A stretch of DNA of 61,495 nucleotides from Phycisphaeraceae bacterium (GTDB lineage: Bacteria; Planctomycetota; Phycisphaerae; Phycisphaerales; Phycisphaeraceae): contig JANQSF010000030.1 in NCBI GenBank assembly GCA_028284155.1, forward strand, positions 1-61,495, written 5' to 3'. Of the stretch, positions 35,263 to 44,532 are shown piece after piece. Both the position numbers and the translations under genes were made by a program. Every line of letters begins with the position of its first letter. The stretch's first letter is position 1. Under the pieces are notes generated by a model. The model saw only the letters and a program-made list of their open reading frames with translations. It did not search any database and had not been told where the DNA came from.

Positions 35263-37391
35263 GTAAGGTCGACGGGCTCGCCCGTCCGTAGACTCTGCAC
35301 AGCCATGATCGACGCAAGTGTGACCGCTCTAATGTCGTGCCAGGCAATGGGCGGCTCACCGCCTTGACGGATCGCGTCTCCAAACGCTCTGATCTCCGCT
35401 TCGTGGCCCTTGTCTCGGCGCGACTTGTTCCGACGCAACTTGCCTCCTCGAACTAGCGTAACCTCGCGAAAGTCATCAATGACAGCCACCTGTCCCCCAC
35501 CAAACACCTCCACACGTTCCTTGGCAAATGCCTTGTCGCCGCCAGCCAAGTATGCAATGTTGGAGACCGATCCGTTCTCATGCCTGAGGGTGATGAAGCA
35601 CTGATCATCGGTGATGCTTGGCGCCTGCGGCCCACTGACAGACTCGGCAACGACACGTACCGGCGGTGAATCCACCAAGTAAGTCGCCAGATCGATCGCA
35701 TGGCACGCTTCGCCAATTATTCGCCCGCCTCCCACAGATTCATCTTGTGTCCAATGGTCCGGGCGGATCGCGCCGGCGTTGAACCGGATGGAAGCTGTCA
35801 AAGGCGCTGATGTCCCCTCCAAGAACTCGCGCACCTGCAATGTTGCCGGCGCGAAGCGCCGATTGAACCCGACCATCAGGAGCCTGTCCTCCGCATTAAT
35901 CAAAGCCTCTTCAACCTCAGCGAGCTCATCCACCGTCAGGCAAAGTGGCTTTTCGACAAAGACGTGTTTACTCGCGGACAACGCTTCGGCTACCTGCCTG
36001 GCATGCAAGTGATGCCGAGTCAGGCAGAATACGACACCGATGTTCGGGTCATCGAATACTTCTCGCTCTTCCGTGGTCGCCCTCTCGAAACCAGCACGCT
36101 CGCCATAGTGCACTGCAGATAGTCCGGTTGCCGAACAAAGCGTCTTTGGTTGAAACGCTCCCGACTTCAGTATCGCGGGCAACAACGTCGTCCTGGCAAA
36201 ACCGCCAACTCCCAGCAGCCCAAACGACAGGTCTCCAGTTTCTTTGGCAGGCCGAAGGGACACTGCCCGTGACACTCGGTCATCGCCAGAGTCCGCGTAC
36301 TCCAGCACAACTCCAACAAAGGGTTCGGCACCCTCCTCAATCATCTGATAAGCGCTTTGCGCATCGGCAACGTCAAACCGATGGGAAATCAATGGCGTGA
36401 CGTCTAATCGCCCCGCCGCCATGAGGTCCAGCACAGCCTGCATGTTGCGCTGCTCCGTCCATCGCACGTACGCCAGCGGATAATCGTGCCCACCCTCCTC
36501 GTAATCTGCGTCGTACCGTCCCGGTCCGTATGAACAGGACACCACGAACTCCGCCTCTTTGAAATAGAACGGCCGGCGGTCCAATTCGAGACCTACCACA
36601 CCCACCAACACCACGCGACCCTTTTGGCGAACCGCCTGCGCAGCCAACTCGATCGGGCCGTTCGACGGCGTAGAAGCCGCGATCAGCACGGCGTCCGCGC
36701 CAGCCTGTCTGGACAGTTCTTGGATTCGCATCGCTGTCATTCCCGGCTCAGCCACGTCCGCACCCATCCGCCGCGCCAGCTCACACTTCCCGGCGTCAGG
36801 GTCCGTCCCCAGCACACGGACCCCGGCCGCGGCAAGCAATGCCACGGCCAGCTGGCCCACCAAGCCCAATCCGATGACAAACACTGTCTCACCCAACTGC
36901 GTCCTCGTCAGACGGACACCTTGCAATGCGATCGCGCCCAGCACAGCGAATGCCGCTTGATCAGACGGCACGTCACCGCCAACCCTCGCACAAAGATGTT
37001 TCGCGACACAAACTACGCCGGCGTGCGGACCATTAGACGCGACGCGATCACCCACCTTGAACTGCTGTACACCATCACCCACAGCTAACACCGTGCCGGC
37101 GGACGCATAACCCATACTCATGGGTTCGTCCAAACGCGCGCGGACCGCCTTGACAGTGGCCACCAGCCCGTCCTCGCGTACCTTCTGAATAACTCGGCGC
37201 ACATGGTCCGGCCTCTCACGAGCCTTGCTTAACAGCGACTTGGACGCCAAGTCCATCACCATTTTCTCAGTGCCTGCAGAAATCACACTCGCCTCATTCT
37301 GGATGAGCAAGTGGTCCTGGCGCACAAGCGGCATAGGTACTGTGCGAACGGACAATTGACCCTCTCGAATATCCTGAACTACTTGGTACAC
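35253..37391 (-). CDS. Bi-domain oxidoreductase: MDR dehydrogenase fused to Gfo/Idh/MocA
   Basis: A 712-residue fusion. The GTG at 37391 is chosen because GAAGGTGAG lies about 10 bases upstream; a TTG at 37421 is possible but has no ribosome site. Residues 1-375 form a medium-chain dehydrogenase (SAGTEKMVMDLASKSLL, GYASAGTVLAVG, Rossmann loop GLGLVGQLAVALL) without obvious catalytic Zn ligands. Residues 390-712 form a Gfo/Idh/MocA domain (GLLGVGGFARTTLLPAI nucleotide loop, HVFVEKPLCLTVDEL, GGGRIIGEACHAIDLATYL). The same fusion is frequently found beside heparinase II/III genes in exopolysaccharide clusters. It likely oxidises or reduces a sugar intermediate; the substrate is unknown. Confidence 0.9.
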   Translation of the reverse strand: MYQVVQDIREGQLSVRTVPMPLVRQDHLLIQNEASVISAGTEKMVMDLASKSLLSKARERPDHVRRVIQKVREDGLVATVKAVRARLDEPMSMGYASAGTVLAVGDGVQQFKVGDRVASNGPHAGVVCVAKHLCARVGGDVPSDQAAFAVLGAIALQGVRLTRTQLGETVFVIGLGLVGQLAVALLAAAGVRVLGTDPDAGKCELARRMGADVAEPGMTAMRIQELSRQAGADAVLIAASTPSNGPIELAAQAVRQKGRVVLVGVVGLELDRRPFYFKEAEFVVSCSYGPGRYDADYEEGGHDYPLAYVRWTEQRNMQAVLDLMAAGRLDVTPLISHRFDVADAQSAYQMIEEGAEPFVGVVLEYADSGDDRVSRAVSLRPAKETGDLSFGLLGVGGFARTTLLPAILKSGAFQPKTLCSATGLSAVHYGERAGFERATTEEREVFDDPNIGVVFCLTRHHLHARQVAEALSASKHVFVEKPLCLTVDELAEVEEALINAEDRLLMVGFNRRFAPATLQVREFLEGTSAPLTASIRFNAGAIRPDHWTQDESVGGGRIIGEACHAIDLATYLVDSPPVRVVAESVSGPQAPSITDDQCFITLRHENGSVSNIAYLAGGDKAFAKERVEVFGGGQVAVIDDFREVTLVRGGKLRRNKSRRDKGHEAEIRAFGDAIRQGGEPPIAWHDIRAVTLASIMAVQSLRTGEPVDLTCL

Positions 37392-37555
37392 AGTAACTAG
37401 CTCACCTTCGGACTGACACAAGAGTCTACGCTCACATCACGCCGCACTGACGAGTGTGAGTCATCGTGGCGTATCTCCTAGTCGACATCAAGTGACTGGT
37501 GGGACGGGGCGACACACTTCACCACTCACTTCCGCCACGCAAGAATCCGTTTTGC

Positions 37556-39106
37556 CTATTCGGCCGCCGAAGGGCCGGCCCTTCTCACCCAGAACACCAT
37601 GTCACCGGGCCCTTCGCTCAAACGGACCCACCCCTTCTGCAACTTGTCGTGGGCTCGATCGACCAGGTTGACGTACTCTGGCCGATCATAGAAGAACTCA
37701 TAAGGCATGCGCCAACGCGCTCTTGGATCATATTCAACCAATGTCACGGCGGGGTCATCCAAAGCGTCCACAAGGGTATCCGGGTGCCTGTTGAGCAAGA
37801 ACAGATTGTGCGCATCCAGACTCAAGGCCGGCGTATTCGGATATCGGTCACCGACCCAATACAGGAGTGTGCTCGGCTTGGCAAAAAACATCGCCCTCTG
37901 ATCAGCATCTACGTACTGGCGAACAAACTCCCCGATCGCCCGGTGCTCGTCGAATGATCGAACCTGTACTAGACGCTTGATCGTACTTGGGCGGTACAAG
38001 TAGGCGGACGTTGCCAACAGCAGGACCACACAGATGCCACTGAGAACAACAGATCGGACACCCCGCTTCGAGGGCGTCGCCCGACCAATAATCGAACATA
38101 CTACCGCACCTGCAAATACAGAGACGAAGACAGCGCCCGGAAAGTAGTAGTGCGGAGATTGCTTCTTGAGCAATACCAACAGGGACGTCAGACCCAGCGC
38201 CAAGGCTAATGTGGCCGGACGACTCCCGTATATAGACCTCCGAATACGGTGCGACACCAATGACACAGTGATTAGCCCTACTGTCAACACGGGGAACCAC
38301 ATCAGCTTGGTGTACATCTTTGGGATCCACTTTGCGCTCGACTTGTAGTGGAACAATGGAAACTCTACCGTCCACAGCCAAAACGAGTCGAGGCGCCCGG
38401 TAATACCAAAGTACACCACTGGGACTAGAAGCCCCGTCAACGCACCAAGACAAAGCGCGGGCACCCACTTCAGCAAACCGTCGCGAACCGGACCTACCGC
38501 CCACACAGTCACAACCAGCCATAGCAACATGCCGAATCCATAGAAGGCTGACACGCTCTTAAAGTGAAACCCACAACTAATCAGGAGACCTGCCAAGAAC
38601 AATCGTCGCAATGGATGACCCTCAAACGCCCGCACGGCCATGAAGAACGAGACCATACCGCAAAGGGCCACCATGCCCTCCGGCTCCAAGTAATTCTGTT
38701 CCATGAATGCTGCGCATGCCACCACCAATAGCACTGTCACGACCGCTGCGTAACCGCCAAAGAAGCGCCTGACAACCCAATAGGTGACCGCGCTCAATGC
38801 GAACAGCATTAGCGTCACAGCTGTCGCCACGCCCGCATGGCCCTGAGCTAGCCCCACGGATTGGAATGCGGCGACCAAGTAGTACAACCCGAAGGACTTC
38901 GACGGCGCAAAGTGGTACATTTCGTACCCACTCACCAACGATCGCCCAATGACGAGGTACTCCAACGCATCGTACCCGTAGCCCGAGTTGTACGTAAACA
39001 ACCAGTATAGTGCAACGCCCACAAGCACCACAATCACTTGACAGCCTCTGCCGAGATATGACCGGGCATTCACCTCGACATCTTGGTTCATTCCACTATC
39101 ACTCAT
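37556..39106 (-). CDS. GT-C type membrane glycosyltransferase-like protein (GT39/ArnT fold)
   Basis: A 516-residue polytopic protein with about eleven membrane helices and a soluble C-terminal tail (about 385-516). The first periplasmic loop has YNSGYGYDALEYLVIGR, a D-x-x-E-Y pattern like the catalytic Asp loop of lipid-linked-sugar (GT39/GT83) transferases, and YHFAPSKSFGLYYL follows. KKQSPHYYFPGAV is the other family-like motif. It would use a polyprenyl-phosphate sugar on the periplasmic side, consistent with the neighbouring GT2 (polyprenyl-phosphate glycosyltransferase) and GtrA genes. The start overlaps the GtrA stop by 4 bases (ATGA). Substrate unknown. Confidence 0.7.
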   Translation of the reverse strand: MSDSGMNQDVEVNARSYLGRGCQVIVVLVGVALYWLFTYNSGYGYDALEYLVIGRSLVSGYEMYHFAPSKSFGLYYLVAAFQSVGLAQGHAGVATAVTLMLFALSAVTYWVVRRFFGGYAAVVTVLLVVACAAFMEQNYLEPEGMVALCGMVSFFMAVRAFEGHPLRRLFLAGLLISCGFHFKSVSAFYGFGMLLWLVVTVWAVGPVRDGLLKWVPALCLGALTGLLVPVVYFGITGRLDSFWLWTVEFPLFHYKSSAKWIPKMYTKLMWFPVLTVGLITVSLVSHRIRRSIYGSRPATLALALGLTSLLVLLKKQSPHYYFPGAVFVSVFAGAVVCSIIGRATPSKRGVRSVVLSGICVVLLLATSAYLYRPSTIKRLVQVRSFDEHRAIGEFVRQYVDADQRAMFFAKPSTLLYWVGDRYPNTPALSLDAHNLFLLNRHPDTLVDALDDPAVTLVEYDPRARWRMPYEFFYDRPEYVNLVDRAHDKLQKGWVRLSEGPGDMVFWVRRAGPSAAE

Positions 39107-39624
39107 GAGTTCGCACTTACCTTAAGATTTTCCGTAGCCTCACTCTTCATGAGTTGCGACTCACTGCCCGTGCCAACACTGTGCACCACGCCCCCATCTT
39201 GGCTCGAGTGACGCTTGAATACGACCGTGTGATACAGCACGAACTTGGTGAGGAAGGACACGACCAGAATCGTTCCGATTGAGGCCAAATACGGCGGCCC
39301 AATCACCGCCTGAATGACGATGAACACGACATATTCGCCGCCACGAAAACACAGTGACGACACGCTAAACATGATCAACTGCGGGCCACACGACCGAGTG
39401 GTACCCGCAAAGATGTAGTATCGCATAAACATGAAGTTCAACAAGAAGACCACCACCAACGCTGCGCCAAACGCCAACACTTCTGAAGCCCCTACAACTT
39501 CGTGCAACAAAGCCGTTAAACTCAGATTCAGTGAAAAACTGAGCCCTGAGATTAGACAGTACCGCGCGAAGGTCCGCGCCCGTGACTCAATACCCTCGCT
39601 CTCCGATGGCGGCCTCGTCTGCAT
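39103..39624 (-). CDS. GtrA-like membrane protein
   Basis: A 173-residue protein with four membrane helices. The ATG at 39624 has GAGG 10 bases upstream and is preferred over a TTG at 39633. GtrA features are FARYCLISGLSFSLNLSLTA (helix 1, with the conserved R-F/Y-x2-x-G), VVFLLNFMFMRYYIF (N-x-x-x-x-R-x-x-F) and FLTKFVLYHTVVF (T-x2-F...). GtrA proteins are thought to flip polyprenyl-phosphate sugars across the membrane. The gene sits in a set GT2-methyltransferase-GtrA-GT-C that matches a periplasmic side-chain glycosylation module. Confidence 0.82.
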   Translation of the reverse strand: MQTRPPSESEGIESRARTFARYCLISGLSFSLNLSLTALLHEVVGASEVLAFGAALVVVFLLNFMFMRYYIFAGTTRSCGPQLIMFSVSSLCFRGGEYVVFIVIQAVIGPPYLASIGTILVVSFLTKFVLYHTVVFKRHSSQDGGVVHSVGTGSESQLMKSEATENLKVSANS

Positions 39625-39629
39625 CTCGT

Positions 39630-40406
39630 TCAAGCCTCGTCCACCCGCTGCGCCACAAGGTAAGCCGATTGGCCGACCGGCGGACCAGTCACACGGTCAA
39701 GCACTCTGAGACCAGGCATGACCGCGCGGATCGCGGCCAACTGCATTGGCGAGAAGGTACGAGAAAAGTTGGCACTGCGCTTAAGCACGCGACTCTTCAG
39801 CCAATACGGCAACACACCGGCAAGATTCATGTAACCCACCTTGAGCGCTTTCCAGCCAGCCGACTCCGCCCGATCCCGCAAGTCCACAGGCCTGTAACGC
39901 CGGTAATGCCCCGAGGCCACATCAATGCTCCCAAACAACCATGGGCATGCCGGCACCTTGATCAGCAAGTGCCCACCAGGCCGTACAATATGGCGAAAGC
40001 TCTCAAGCATCGCCAGATCGTCCTCAAGGTGCTCCAGAACATCCAAACACAGCACAGTATCAATCTTGCGATCTACCAAAGATGCCCCGTCTTCCTCAAG
40101 GTCGACTCGCCGACATTCAATCTTCTTCGACTCTGCGAATCGCTCTTTTGCAATCGCAAGATTCTGCTCACTAAGGTCAACCGCAAGCACAAAATCAACG
40201 ATCGGCTCCAGCAGGGCCGTCAAGTTACCTACACCACAACCGGCATCAAGCACACGACGTCCTAGATAGGAACGAAACAGACCAAGCGACCATTTGTAGT
40301 AACCCCGAAGCATCCGCATACGCTGCAGAGCGTCGGCGTGCTGACCTTCAAAAGGCAACTTTGGATCACTCGGCACCAGCGCAAGATCTCTGTTCATTTC
40401 ACTCAT
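39630..40406 (-). CDS. Class I SAM-dependent methyltransferase
   Basis: A 258-residue protein. The ATG at 40406 overlaps the GT2 stop (TGATG). The SAM-binding motif I is RVLDAGCGVGNLTALLEP near residue 50, motif II VLAVDLSEQNLAIAKERF near 72, and the post-motif DTVLCLDVLEHLEDDLAML near 110. A second half with PGGHLLIKVPACPWLFGSID and HYRRYRPVDLRDRAESAGW is typical of methyltransferases in exopolysaccharide loci that modify lipid-linked or sugar substrates. It is coupled to the upstream GT2 and downstream GtrA genes. Target not identifiable. Confidence 0.85.
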   Translation of the reverse strand: MSEMNRDLALVPSDPKLPFEGQHADALQRMRMLRGYYKWSLGLFRSYLGRRVLDAGCGVGNLTALLEPIVDFVLAVDLSEQNLAIAKERFAESKKIECRRVDLEEDGASLVDRKIDTVLCLDVLEHLEDDLAMLESFRHIVRPGGHLLIKVPACPWLFGSIDVASGHYRRYRPVDLRDRAESAGWKALKVGYMNLAGVLPYWLKSRVLKRSANFSRTFSPMQLAAIRAVMPGLRVLDRVTGPPVGQSAYLVAQRVDEA

Positions 40407-41335
40407 CAACTGACCCGCTTATCGATCATGTCCGCGAGCAATGCGAACAACGCCGTATTGCCCGAGAACATTAGCAACAATACGGTCTTATCCGTTAGAT
40501 TGGAAAAGGCGATTACGTCGTACGCCAAACTACCCAGAAACATTGCGAACAACATCGCAGCCAGCGGCAGAAAGACCCTCAATGGGGCAAAGTACATTCC
40601 CGTCCGCAAAATGAGTTGAATGAAGTTTAGTGTATCTCTTATGGGCTTTATTTTTGATCGTCCAACACGCTGCCTGTAACCAATCGGTTCATACAACACA
40701 CGATATCGATTAGTCAACATAGCCAATGTGATTGTCGTCGTGAAGCTGAATCCATCCGGCAGAATATTAAAGAATCGCTCCACTACTTCGCGCCTAAACA
40801 CTCGAAGTCCACTGTTTATGTCTGGTATCGGTTGACGTGCCATCCACTGTGCAAAACGCCTCAGAAACCACTTGGGGATCCGGCGTATCAGCGGATAGTC
40901 AACATCGTCCGCCGTCCGAGCCCCCACAACCATATCGTACCGCTGCGCTTGCTCTAGTAGGCGAGGGATGATCTCATTGGGATAGGTGCCGTCCGCATCG
41001 GTGATGACGATCCAGGGGTGTTTCGCCTGCCGAATGCCAGACTTCAACGCCGCCCCGTAACCCCGATTCCAACTATGGTCGACAACTACAACATCGTCAC
41101 GATTCTGCAGCACCTGTCTCGATCCGTCACTCGACCCATCATTGACCACGACGATTTCGTAATCGACTTCCGAACCCATTAGACACTCGTGGATCTGATC
41201 AAGCGTCGCATCAATCGCATCCTCTTCGTTATAAACAGGTATGACGATCGTACAACCGATCGCTACACAATGATCAGCTCCCACAAAGTCAGTTGATTCA
41301 ATTCGGTCACTTTGACTGACGACAGACTCGATCAT
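40406..41335 (-). CDS. Family 2 glycosyltransferase, polyprenyl-phosphate (DPM1/GtrB-like) type
   Basis: A 309-residue protein. The GT-A core has IVIPVYNEEDAIDATLDQIH, VVNDGSSDGSRQVL, RGYGAALKSGIRQAKHPWIV (split RGYGAALKSGIRQA), DADGTYP (the DxD) and YPLIRRIPKWFLRRFAQW. The C-terminus has two hydrophobic helices (about 243-264 and 276-295), as in dolichyl/undecaprenyl-phosphate mannosyl- or glucosyltransferases of the GtrB type. It probably charges polyprenyl-phosphate for the adjacent GtrA and GT-C proteins. The 143 bases before it carry no gene. Confidence 0.88.
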   Translation of the reverse strand: MIESVVSQSDRIESTDFVGADHCVAIGCTIVIPVYNEEDAIDATLDQIHECLMGSEVDYEIVVVNDGSSDGSRQVLQNRDDVVVVDHSWNRGYGAALKSGIRQAKHPWIVITDADGTYPNEIIPRLLEQAQRYDMVVGARTADDVDYPLIRRIPKWFLRRFAQWMARQPIPDINSGLRVFRREVVERFFNILPDGFSFTTTITLAMLTNRYRVLYEPIGYRQRVGRSKIKPIRDTLNFIQLILRTGMYFAPLRVFLPLAAMLFAMFLGSLAYDVIAFSNLTDKTVLLLMFSGNTALFALLADMIDKRVS

Positions 41336-41478
41336 TATTCTATTCCTATCGTCTTATTGACCGATGACGAGGGGCTTTGCATCCAGCTATCGAGCGGTGA
41401 TTCCATCCTTGATCCCCCCAGACTCACAATCCGCTATGCAACAACGGAGCAATCAACTCGCCCAAGCAGCAGACCCAA

Positions 41479-43215
41479 TCACGCAAGGGCACTGCTCGAC
41501 GATTGCGATGACGCCACCGTTGATTTCTTGATTATTCTTCGTCCGTTCATCTGGACGCGCTTTAGATGGTCCGCAAGCCTCAGCGCAAACGCCACAATCA
41601 TGAAGGTTGGCCCGGCCTGCCCCGAAGTTACAAACACGGAACTGCTCGCGACATAGAGGTTCTCTAGGCCATGAACGCGGCAATTGGGGTCGACAACCCC
41701 GTCAACCGGGTTGCTGGACATGCGAGTTGTCCCACACTGGTGAAAGCCATGCGACGCCTGAGCTTTGACATGCCCGACTGGATCGTCAGTCAAGTACTCC
41801 AGTGCTCCACAGCCATGCGATCGAAGATATTCATCCAGGTGTCTGTGCGCTTCGATCACGTTCTCGTAATCTGTTTGACCATATCGCAAGTCAACTCTTA
41901 ACTTCCTCATTCCCATCTCATCGACGTCCCGACCAACCTGCACACGACTCTCCGGGTTGGGGAGGTGCTCACAGTTGTAATGCAGGGGATAGCAGTTCTC
42001 TGCGCTGAACTGATAGAAGCCGGGAATCTTACGCCACTTGACAAACCGCCTGAAGCCAAATGTCGCCGCAAACGCCAAAGCCCTCGGACAGTCAAACAAG
42101 ACGTTTCGCCAGTGTTGCCAATCTGATACAGCCTCACGTTTGCCAATGGCAGCCTTCCTAATCGCATCCGATGCCAATCGCTTACCCAGGATTGTTGACG
42201 ACAACGCCAAGTAGGCGAACGACAGGACTCCATTCCCATGCGCCGGATCATGGATCTTGGGGTTGACTGGATAACAAGTGCAGTTCGCCAACTGAAATCG
42301 GTGAAGAAAAGACCTCGCAAATGAAAACCGTCTGCGCACGTACACGCCGTCTTGATCTCGGTCAAATCCATAAGCTGTGTGACGTGGATCTGTAGAAAAC
42401 CGTGCTCGAGCAATCTCTCCTGAAACATGCCCCATGTAGAACCGGCCCAGTTGGCCGCTGTGGTTGCCGAGCCCTCCTGGGTGACGGCGGTCTGAACAGA
42501 ACAACAACCTGGTGGTCTCCAGTCCGCCGCATGCCAGTACACACTGGTCGGCCAAGATACGTATCGTCCCACCGTCCAAAGCTCGACCCCGAATTCCAGT
42601 GACCGAATGGCCATCCGCCGAACATTCAACTTCCGTGCAGGTTATTCCGCACAACAGTCGGATGTTCGAAGAGTGGTTTAGAGCGCTCCCATATTCACGC
42701 CCAAAATCCGTTGGCAATGACCACCGCTCGAGAGATGTGCTGATCACGTCGCCGTTTGGGAGGCCTGGCACGATTGGGCGCCGTTCAACGCCCGCTGCGT
42801 CTTCGACATCAAACTCGGCCCGCCCACAGAAGAAGTATTCCGATGCGCGCTGAAAATAGCCTGCGATCTCACAGTATTCAATCGGCCACCTTGAATGCGG
42901 GACATACGGCCGATCGTCGAAGTCCACGGGGTCGAAAGGCACACATCTGCCTCCCCAGATCACGGAAGCGCCGCCCAACTGACGCCTCGTGCAATCAGCC
43001 ATCGGGGCATGCCTTGCCAAGTCTATCTCACCGGCATCGCTCAAGGCCTGGATCCGCTCACTAAACTTTGGGTTTCCGCTCTCGATCAACACAACATCGA
43101 TGCCACTCTTGGCAAGTTCTAGAGCGAGCACGATCCCGGCAGGCCCTGCACCGACAATTGCAACATTGGATCGGATGACTTTCGTGTTAGAATTGGCGTC
43201 GGCTTCAGTCAACAT
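41479..43215 (-). CDS. GMC-family FAD-dependent oxidoreductase
   Basis: A 578-residue flavoprotein. The ATG at 43215 opens MLTEADANSNTKVIRSNV; a longer frame to 43275 has no extra family sequence. The FAD ADP-binding motif is VAIVGAGPAGIVLALELAKS, with LGGASVIWGGRCVPF and NGVLSFAYLAL downstream. The C-terminal domain has FHQCGTTRMSSNP and a NLYVASSSVFVTSGQAGPTF motif (split NLYVASSSVF, VTSGQAGPTF), the GMC catalytic His region. These enzymes oxidise primary alcohols or sugars. Such a gene is common in glycan loci but its substrate is unknown. It faces left between a GT4 gene and a GT2 gene, with 75 and 143 base gaps. Confidence 0.87.
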   Translation of the reverse strand: MLTEADANSNTKVIRSNVAIVGAGPAGIVLALELAKSGIDVVLIESGNPKFSERIQALSDAGEIDLARHAPMADCTRRQLGGASVIWGGRCVPFDPVDFDDRPYVPHSRWPIEYCEIAGYFQRASEYFFCGRAEFDVEDAAGVERRPIVPGLPNGDVISTSLERWSLPTDFGREYGSALNHSSNIRLLCGITCTEVECSADGHSVTGIRGRALDGGTIRILADQCVLACGGLETTRLLFCSDRRHPGGLGNHSGQLGRFYMGHVSGEIARARFSTDPRHTAYGFDRDQDGVYVRRRFSFARSFLHRFQLANCTCYPVNPKIHDPAHGNGVLSFAYLALSSTILGKRLASDAIRKAAIGKREAVSDWQHWRNVLFDCPRALAFAATFGFRRFVKWRKIPGFYQFSAENCYPLHYNCEHLPNPESRVQVGRDVDEMGMRKLRVDLRYGQTDYENVIEAHRHLDEYLRSHGCGALEYLTDDPVGHVKAQASHGFHQCGTTRMSSNPVDGVVDPNCRVHGLENLYVASSSVFVTSGQAGPTFMIVAFALRLADHLKRVQMNGRRIIKKSTVASSQSSSSALA

Positions 43216-43290
43216 CTGACAATACCAAATCCACTTTCTACCCCGTGAATCAAAGCCACACTTGACGGCGCACAACCAATGAAGTGCGCC

Positions 43291-44532
43291 TCAATTGTCC
43301 AAAGGCGCGATCACTTGATTCAGACGGGAGGCATAGGCTGATTGCGATAGTTGTCCCGCCAGTTCTGCCGCCCGATCGGACATCGCAGCCAATTGATCCC
43401 GGTTGTCGCAAAGTTGCGCGATCCGGCTCCCGATCAGAGTCGGCGAGTGAATTGGCACAACGAATCCTTCATCACCTTCATTGATGATGTCCGATGCTCC
43501 CGTGTTCACCGTGGTTATCACCGGCACGCCGTGAGCCAGCGCCTCCAATACGACCAAACCGAATGTGTCACTGATCGATGGCAGGACACACACGTCAGCC
43601 CACTCGTACTGTCCGTGCATTTCCGAACGCGGCACGGGGCCGATTAGCTCTGCTACCGCTTCTACCTGCTCACAGCCGAAGGGGCTTAACGACACACTTC
43701 CAACGACCCTTGCCTCGTAGTTTACTCGCCCCACTTGTCGCAATGCCTCCACAAAGTCGCCAATGCCTTTGCGGATCATGTCATCCCCCACAAACAGTAC
43801 GCGCAACTTTCCGTTTCGGTTGGCAACCTTCGTACGCGGGCTCAACGTTGTACCTGTCGCCAGTGGTACGACTTCACACTTTCCACCCGCGTTCCATTCC
43901 GTGTCAATCATCGATCGCACGAAGCCCGATCCGCACACGACTACATCAGCCAACTGGCATTCCCGCGCCTGTCTTTCGTGATACTCATGTGATTGCTCCG
44001 CCAACTCCGGCACCGGTGCCCACCCCGCCAATCGCTTGGATTCATCTTGAACCAGGCGACTCTCACTCAATAGGGGAGCACTTGCGTGATCGAGCACACA
44101 CCTCAATCCCGCTTCCTTGGCTGCGACAAAGGTCTCAAGGGCGGCAGAAGAGTAGGCGTAGATCGTACTTGCGGAATCGAATCCAATCCTGTTAACGAGT
44201 TGACAGAATGCTTTGCCACCCCACAACCAGGCTTCGATCATCTCCTCATGATCTCTGGCGCGACTCGTCTTCCATTTGTACTTCGCACCAAACCAAGGGA
44301 AACTCCTTACCCTTGCCCGCGAAAGGCCGCTCTGCCCTCGTCCCGACAGTCGCCGCACACTCTTTAGCGGAAGCAAGCCAGATACGAGTCTCAGGCAACG
44401 CGAGACAATCCCGGATCCAGCATAGATATCCGTATACAAGCGTTGGAGCGCACCGCGTTCTTGAAACGCGAGCGGGACCGCATAGTGGCGTCGGGCGCCA
44501 AGTTGTGTCACAACGACGCGCTGACCACTCAT
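43291..44532 (-). CDS. Glycosyltransferase family 4
   Basis: A 413-residue GT-B protein. The N-terminal domain starts QRVVVTQLGARRHYAVPL. The C-terminal domain contains VVVCGSGFVRSMID, KLRVLFVGDDMIRKGIGDFV, VCVLPSISDTFGLVVLEALAHGVPVI (E-x7-E nucleotide-sugar motif, split) and TTVNTGASDIINEGDEGFVV. It overlaps the upstream GT2 gene by 4 bases (ATGA). Donor and acceptor are unknown. A region near residue 140-190 (LRCVLDHASAPLL) is family-typical. Confidence 0.9.
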   Translation of the reverse strand: MSGQRVVVTQLGARRHYAVPLAFQERGALQRLYTDIYAGSGIVSRCLRLVSGLLPLKSVRRLSGRGQSGLSRARVRSFPWFGAKYKWKTSRARDHEEMIEAWLWGGKAFCQLVNRIGFDSASTIYAYSSAALETFVAAKEAGLRCVLDHASAPLLSESRLVQDESKRLAGWAPVPELAEQSHEYHERQARECQLADVVVCGSGFVRSMIDTEWNAGGKCEVVPLATGTTLSPRTKVANRNGKLRVLFVGDDMIRKGIGDFVEALRQVGRVNYEARVVGSVSLSPFGCEQVEAVAELIGPVPRSEMHGQYEWADVCVLPSISDTFGLVVLEALAHGVPVITTVNTGASDIINEGDEGFVVPIHSPTLIGSRIAQLCDNRDQLAAMSDRAAELAGQLSQSAYASRLNQVIAPLDN

